NCBI GenBank assembly: GCA_902490365.1
Contig: CABUDQ010000005.1
Location: 1 to 61,741 of the forward strand
From: an uncultured Collinsella sp.
GTDB lineage: Bacteria > Actinomycetota > Coriobacteriia > Coriobacteriales > Coriobacteriaceae
Reading direction: 5' to 3'
Length of the DNA: 61,741 nucleotides
Part shown: piece after piece, positions 58,874 to 61,741 of the stretch
How positions within the stretch are numbered: position 1 is the stretch's first letter
Layout: each line of letters begins with the position of its first letter
Translations under genes and position numbers: made by a program
The notes under the pieces: generated by a model
Told to the model about the DNA's origin: nothing
Seen by the model: only the letters and a program-made list of their open reading frames with translations
The model's database searches: none

Positions 58874-60047
58874 AGCGGCTCCTTCCAAAGATCAGCGTAG
58901 CGGCGGCAACGAACAGCAGCGCCATAAGGACCAGCGCGCCGGCGCGAACGGCAAAGGGGCCCAGGTCCTCAAAGAAATACAGGCGGTTGAACATGTCGCA
59001 GATGAGCTTGACGGGGTTGAGCCAACACTCGGCCGGGCAGGCGCGGGCAACGTCATCGGCAAGCGCCATCGCCGGCTCACCGTAGAGGCCGGCGAACAGG
59101 GCGCACGTGGTGGCAAAGCCCGTGAGGATGCCCGACTTGGACGCCTTGCCGCCCTTAACGGGAAGCGTGCCCACAAAGAGTCCCAAGCCCGTGGCGGCAA
59201 GCGCGGAAGCGGCGCCGCCCACCAAACACAGCCCCTCGCGCCCGCCAAAGTCGACGCCCACGACCAGGCGCACGTAGCCGATCGCAATTGCCATCGAAGC
59301 AAAGGAGACCAGCCACGAGCCCACAAAGATACCGGCCAGCGACGCCGTCTTGGAAAGGCCGCCCACGCAGCGACGTGCGCCAAGGCCAGACAGATTGGGT
59401 TGCAAATCGACGACACTCAAGGCGGCAAACTCGGCAGACATCATCGCGACCAGGCCAAAGAGCGCGTAGTAGTAGATAACCGTGCCATCGGGCGTGGTGC
59501 GTGTCAGGCTTACGCGGCGGGTGCCACCCTCGAGCGACAGGGCGCGCGCAACCGCCTCCGGGTCGGCGAGCGCCGCCGGGTTGTCCTGGGCAATCTGGGA
59601 CATGAGCTCGGCATTTTGCGTATACGAGCTTGCCACCGTCTCCAGAATGCTGCGGTCGGTGAGCACCGACGAGGCGCGCGAGTTGTCATAGCTCGAAAGC
59701 AGCGTGAGCTTGGGCGTGCCCGCGTCGTCGACCGTATAGATGCCCGCAACCTCGCCGGCCTTAAGCGCACGGTTCGCATCGGCTGCGTCGTCGAGCTCGT
59801 GGATCTCGAGCAGCTGATCGTCACCTTCCTTGGCAAGCGACGTCGCCACGCCCTTAAAGGTCGAAGCGTCCCAAGCCTCGTCCGCCACGACGGCAACCGG
59901 CACCGGGTCGATCTTGCCGTCGGAGCTGAGGTTCGCAAACATAAACATGAACATCGTGGAAAGTGCGATGGGAAAGAGAGCGCCCCAGACCCACGTGCTC
60001 GGCCGGCGCAGCAGCGTCTTGACCGTAGTGATGATGGTGTTGAACAT
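58860..60047 (-). CDS. ABC-2 type permease (first of a pair)
   Basis: This 395-residue protein has the same layout as its neighbour: a first helix (about 18-38), an extracellular domain (to about 195) and six helices (about 200-390). A helix carries the C-terminal family pattern CPAECWLNPVKLICDMFN. The two permeases differ enough to form a heterodimer. It starts ten bases after the ATPase stop and overlaps the next gene. The substrate is unknown. Confidence 0.87.
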   Translation of the reverse strand: MFNTIITTVKTLLRRPSTWVWGALFPIALSTMFMFMFANLSSDGKIDPVPVAVVADEAWDASTFKGVATSLAKEGDDQLLEIHELDDAADANRALKAGEVAGIYTVDDAGTPKLTLLSSYDNSRASSVLTDRSILETVASSYTQNAELMSQIAQDNPAALADPEAVARALSLEGGTRRVSLTRTTPDGTVIYYYALFGLVAMMSAEFAALSVVDLQPNLSGLGARRCVGGLSKTASLAGIFVGSWLVSFASMAIAIGYVRLVVGVDFGGREGLCLVGGAASALAATGLGLFVGTLPVKGGKASKSGILTGFATTCALFAGLYGEPAMALADDVARACPAECWLNPVKLICDMFNRLYFFEDLGPFAVRAGALVLMALLFVAAATLIFGRSRYEHL

Positions 60048-60056
60048 GACTGCCCC

Positions 60057-60995
60057 CTAGTCACGCAGCTCGCGGCCGGTGATCTCGAGGAACACGTCGT
60101 TGAGGGTCGGCGGTTCGGAATAGATGCGGCCGAGCGGCACGTCATGCGAGCGCAGCGCATCGAGAATGTCCGTCAGGTTGTGCGGGCTCGCTTCGCACGA
60201 AAACGTGAGCTGTCCCGCCGTTGCCGAAAGGTCCAGAACGTGCGGCAGGCTTGCGACGGCACCGAGCACCGCACTCGGAACCTCGCCGACCTCGATTACA
60301 ATCTTCTCGCCCATCTGAATCATGCGCTTGAGCTCGTCGTTAGTGCCCTGCGCCAGCACGCGCCCACCGTCCATGATCATGATGCGGCTGCAGATCTGCT
60401 CGACTTCCTCCATGTAATGGCTGGTATACACCACCGTGGCGCCCTCGTCGCGCAGGCGGCAGATGCCCTCCAGGATGGCGTTGCGGCTTTGCGGGTCGAC
60501 CGCCACCGTGGGTTCGTCAAAAAAGATGAGCTCGGGCTTGTGCGCGATGCCGCAGGCAATGTTGAGACGACGCGCCAGGCCGCCCGAGAGCTTGCCGGGG
60601 CGGAACTTGGTAAAGTCGCCCAGGCCGACAAAGTCGATCGCCTCGTCCACCAGCGCGCGGCGGCGCTTGCGGTCGTTGACGTAGAGACTGCAGAAATAGT
60701 CGATGTTCTCACGCACGGTAAGCTCGTCGAACACCGCCACCTGCTGCGGCACCACGCCTATGCGGCGCTTGAGGTCGTAGCGGGCGGGCGTCATGGGCTC
60801 GCCGAACAGCTCGATGGTGCCTTTGTCGTAGGCAAGCAGCTGCAGAATGCAGTTGATGGACGTGGTCTTGCCCGAGCCGTTGGGGCCCAGCAGGCCAAAG
60901 ATCTCGCCGGGGGCGATGCTCAGGTTAAAGTGGTCGAGCGCGATAAGATCGTCGTAGCGCTTGACGAGGTTTTCGACGTGGACGATGTCTGTCAT
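60057..60995 (-). CDS. ABC transporter ATP-binding protein, DrrA/CcmA type
   Basis: This 312-residue ATPase has Walker A GPNGSGKTT (about 38-46), signature LSGGLARRLN, Walker B ELIFFDEPT and switch SHYMEE. A C-terminal extension (about 215-312) is typical of DrrA-like subunits of ABC-2 exporters. The start at 60995 (MTDIVHVENLVKRY) is the family start; the longer frame to 61061 covers the leader. It heads the operon with two ABC-2 permeases and is divergent from a sensor kinase gene that may control it. Confidence 0.94.
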   Translation of the reverse strand: MTDIVHVENLVKRYDDLIALDHFNLSIAPGEIFGLLGPNGSGKTTSINCILQLLAYDKGTIELFGEPMTPARYDLKRRIGVVPQQVAVFDELTVRENIDYFCSLYVNDRKRRRALVDEAIDFVGLGDFTKFRPGKLSGGLARRLNIACGIAHKPELIFFDEPTVAVDPQSRNAILEGICRLRDEGATVVYTSHYMEEVEQICSRIMIMDGGRVLAQGTNDELKRMIQMGEKIVIEVGEVPSAVLGAVASLPHVLDLSATAGQLTFSCEASPHNLTDILDALRSHDVPLGRIYSEPPTLNDVFLEITGRELRD

Positions 60996-61081
60996 GAGGC
61001 GGCCCTTCTGTTGCTTGCGGCCCGGTACGATTGCATCATCGCAGGAGCTGACGGCGCGCACCAGTGAGCTTTGTCACGAGT

Positions 61082-61120
61082 GCGGGGCGGTCGCGTAGCC
61101 TGCTGACGCGACCGCCCCGC
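61082..61120. repeat. Perfect 15-base inverted repeat between divergent genes
   Basis: GCGGGGCGGTCGCGT (61082-61096) and its exact complement (61106-61120) surround a nine-base loop. It lies between the divergent ABC exporter operon and the kinase gene, where a terminator is not expected, so it is either an operator or a 5' leader hairpin. Confidence 0.6.
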
Positions 61121-61179
61121 CGCGTGGGAGGAATGTCACGGTTGCTTTGAGTGGTGCCTCCCCCGTGCGCGGCATCGCG

Positions 61180-61185
61180 TACAAT
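61180..61185 (+). promoter_or_regulatory. -10 box giving a possible leaderless start
   Basis: TACAAT lies six bases before the ATG at 61192, so transcription would begin at or next to the start codon. No good -35 hexamer is visible. Confidence 0.35.
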
Positions 61186-61191
61186 ACCCGT

Positions 61192-61741
61192 ATGAACAGG
61201 CTATTCGACAAATCGATCGTGCTGGCGTGCTGCATCGCAGCCGCCACGGGCCTTGCTGTGGATGCTCGCCTGGTCGCGGCGTTTTGCCTTGGCGTTGTCA
61301 TCGCCGCACTGGCCGAGGTCGCGCAGGGAGAACGCGCCCGTCGCGCCAGCGAGGCCGGCAGCTACGCCTACGTCATCGCGGCTGTCTTCGTGCCGCCGTT
61401 TGTGCCGTTCGTACCTCTCGCCCTCTATGACATCGCGCGGCGCGTGCGCCGTGAACGCATCTGGCCCGCGCTGGCGATTGGCTCCGTGTTTGCCTGCGCA
61501 CTTGCCACGGACCTTCGCTGCGGCGCGCTCACCACCCGAACGCTGTTGCTAACCGCCATCCTTTCGGTCGCCGCCACGTTGCTGTCGCTGCGCACCGCGC
61601 AGCTGGAGCGCGAACAGGAACGCATGCGTCGCACCCGCGACAAGCTGCAAGAGCGCGCCCTGGCACTCGAGGCACGCAACCGCGACCTCGCCGACCGCCA
61701 GGACTACGAAGTCGAGCTCGCGACGCTCGCCGAACGTGCCC
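61192..61741 (+). CDS. Sensor histidine kinase, N-terminal part (runs off the window)
   Basis: The frame from ATG 61192 is open to the window end and encodes 183 residues: about four short hydrophobic helices (10-135) and then a charged coiled coil (REQERMRRTRDKLQERALAL) that continues past the edge. This is the usual N-terminal part of small membrane histidine kinases of the HisKA_3 type. The kinase domain is outside the window, so the identification is by pattern only. It has no Shine-Dalgarno site and may be leaderless. It is divergent from the ABC-2 exporter, a common arrangement for a two-component system that controls an exporter. Confidence 0.65.
   Translation, partial: MNRLFDKSIVLACCIAAATGLAVDARLVAAFCLGVVIAALAEVAQGERARRASEAGSYAYVIAAVFVPPFVPFVPLALYDIARRVRRERIWPALAIGSVFACALATDLRCGALTTRTLLLTAILSVAATLLSLRTAQLEREQERMRRTRDKLQERALALEARNRDLADRQDYEVELATLAERA

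Noticed and set aside
58845..61067. 740-codon open frame on the plus strand
   Set aside because: It mirrors the ABC-2 permease and ATPase genes; the composition is that of a reversed GC-rich gene.

Overview
The window is a join of two unrelated gut-bacterial sequences. Bases 1 to about 18,208 look like Bacteroides: moderate GC, promoters with the Bacteroidetes -7 box TAnnTTTG, few Shine-Dalgarno sites, and typical families (MacB-like permeases, DUF4301, smalltalk peptide, HU-HIG, DUF4248). From about 18,209 to the end the sequence is GC-rich with good Shine-Dalgarno sites and gene content typical of the Coriobacteriia, most likely Collinsella. Two genes, one from each side, are cut at the same point with no integrase or repeat between them. 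The simplest reading is a chimeric contig, so gene order should not be interpreted across about 18,208.

Bacteroides part. It opens with the end of one ABC permease, then an ATPase and a second permease with the same C-terminus. A MATE exporter, a HAD phosphatase, panB with an MFS transporter, a RelA-type (p)ppGpp enzyme with a degraded hydrolase site, a DUF4301 protein, a chloramphenicol-acetyltransferase-like protein, a PagL-like outer-membrane protein, purT and a lipoprotein/beta-barrel protein follow. The part ends in a recurrent Bacteroides cassette: smalltalk peptide, amidase, HU-HIG protein, DUF4248 and the HTH tail of what is probably a DUF3987 protein.

Collinsella-like part. It starts with a truncated SPFH/zinc-ribbon protein and a lipoprotein. 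A two-component locus follows, with one active-looking kinase, one degenerate and frameshifted kinase-like protein, and a NarL-type regulator. Next is a beta-glucoside operon (antiterminator with RAT/terminator leader, EIIBC, esterase, DUF4867, GH1 6-phospho-beta-glucosidase), then luxS. A LacI-controlled sugar locus comes next: a fucose-isomerase-like protein, split transketolase and an FGGY kinase. A nucleoside hydrolase/ribokinase pair and an OafA-type O-acyltransferase close this stretch.

From 42 kb on there is an NRAMP-related transporter behind an MgtE-like protein, a deacetylase-like membrane protein that has lost its metal ligands, envelope-type proteins (PRC-barrel, YtxH), a protein resembling the N-terminal domain of cyanophycin synthetase, a CNNM/CorC protein, a hemolysin III protein, an alpha/beta hydrolase and a DUF362 ferredoxin protein. 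Two ABC export systems and the start of another sensor kinase finish the window.

The Collinsella-like part is threaded with small hairpins that share a GGGGAC core but have different, self-complementary stems. They lie in gaps and twice supply a gene's stop codon. With a MITE-like 228-base element at 41,795 and the MgtE-like/NRAMP-like pair, they are the most promising under-described features here.
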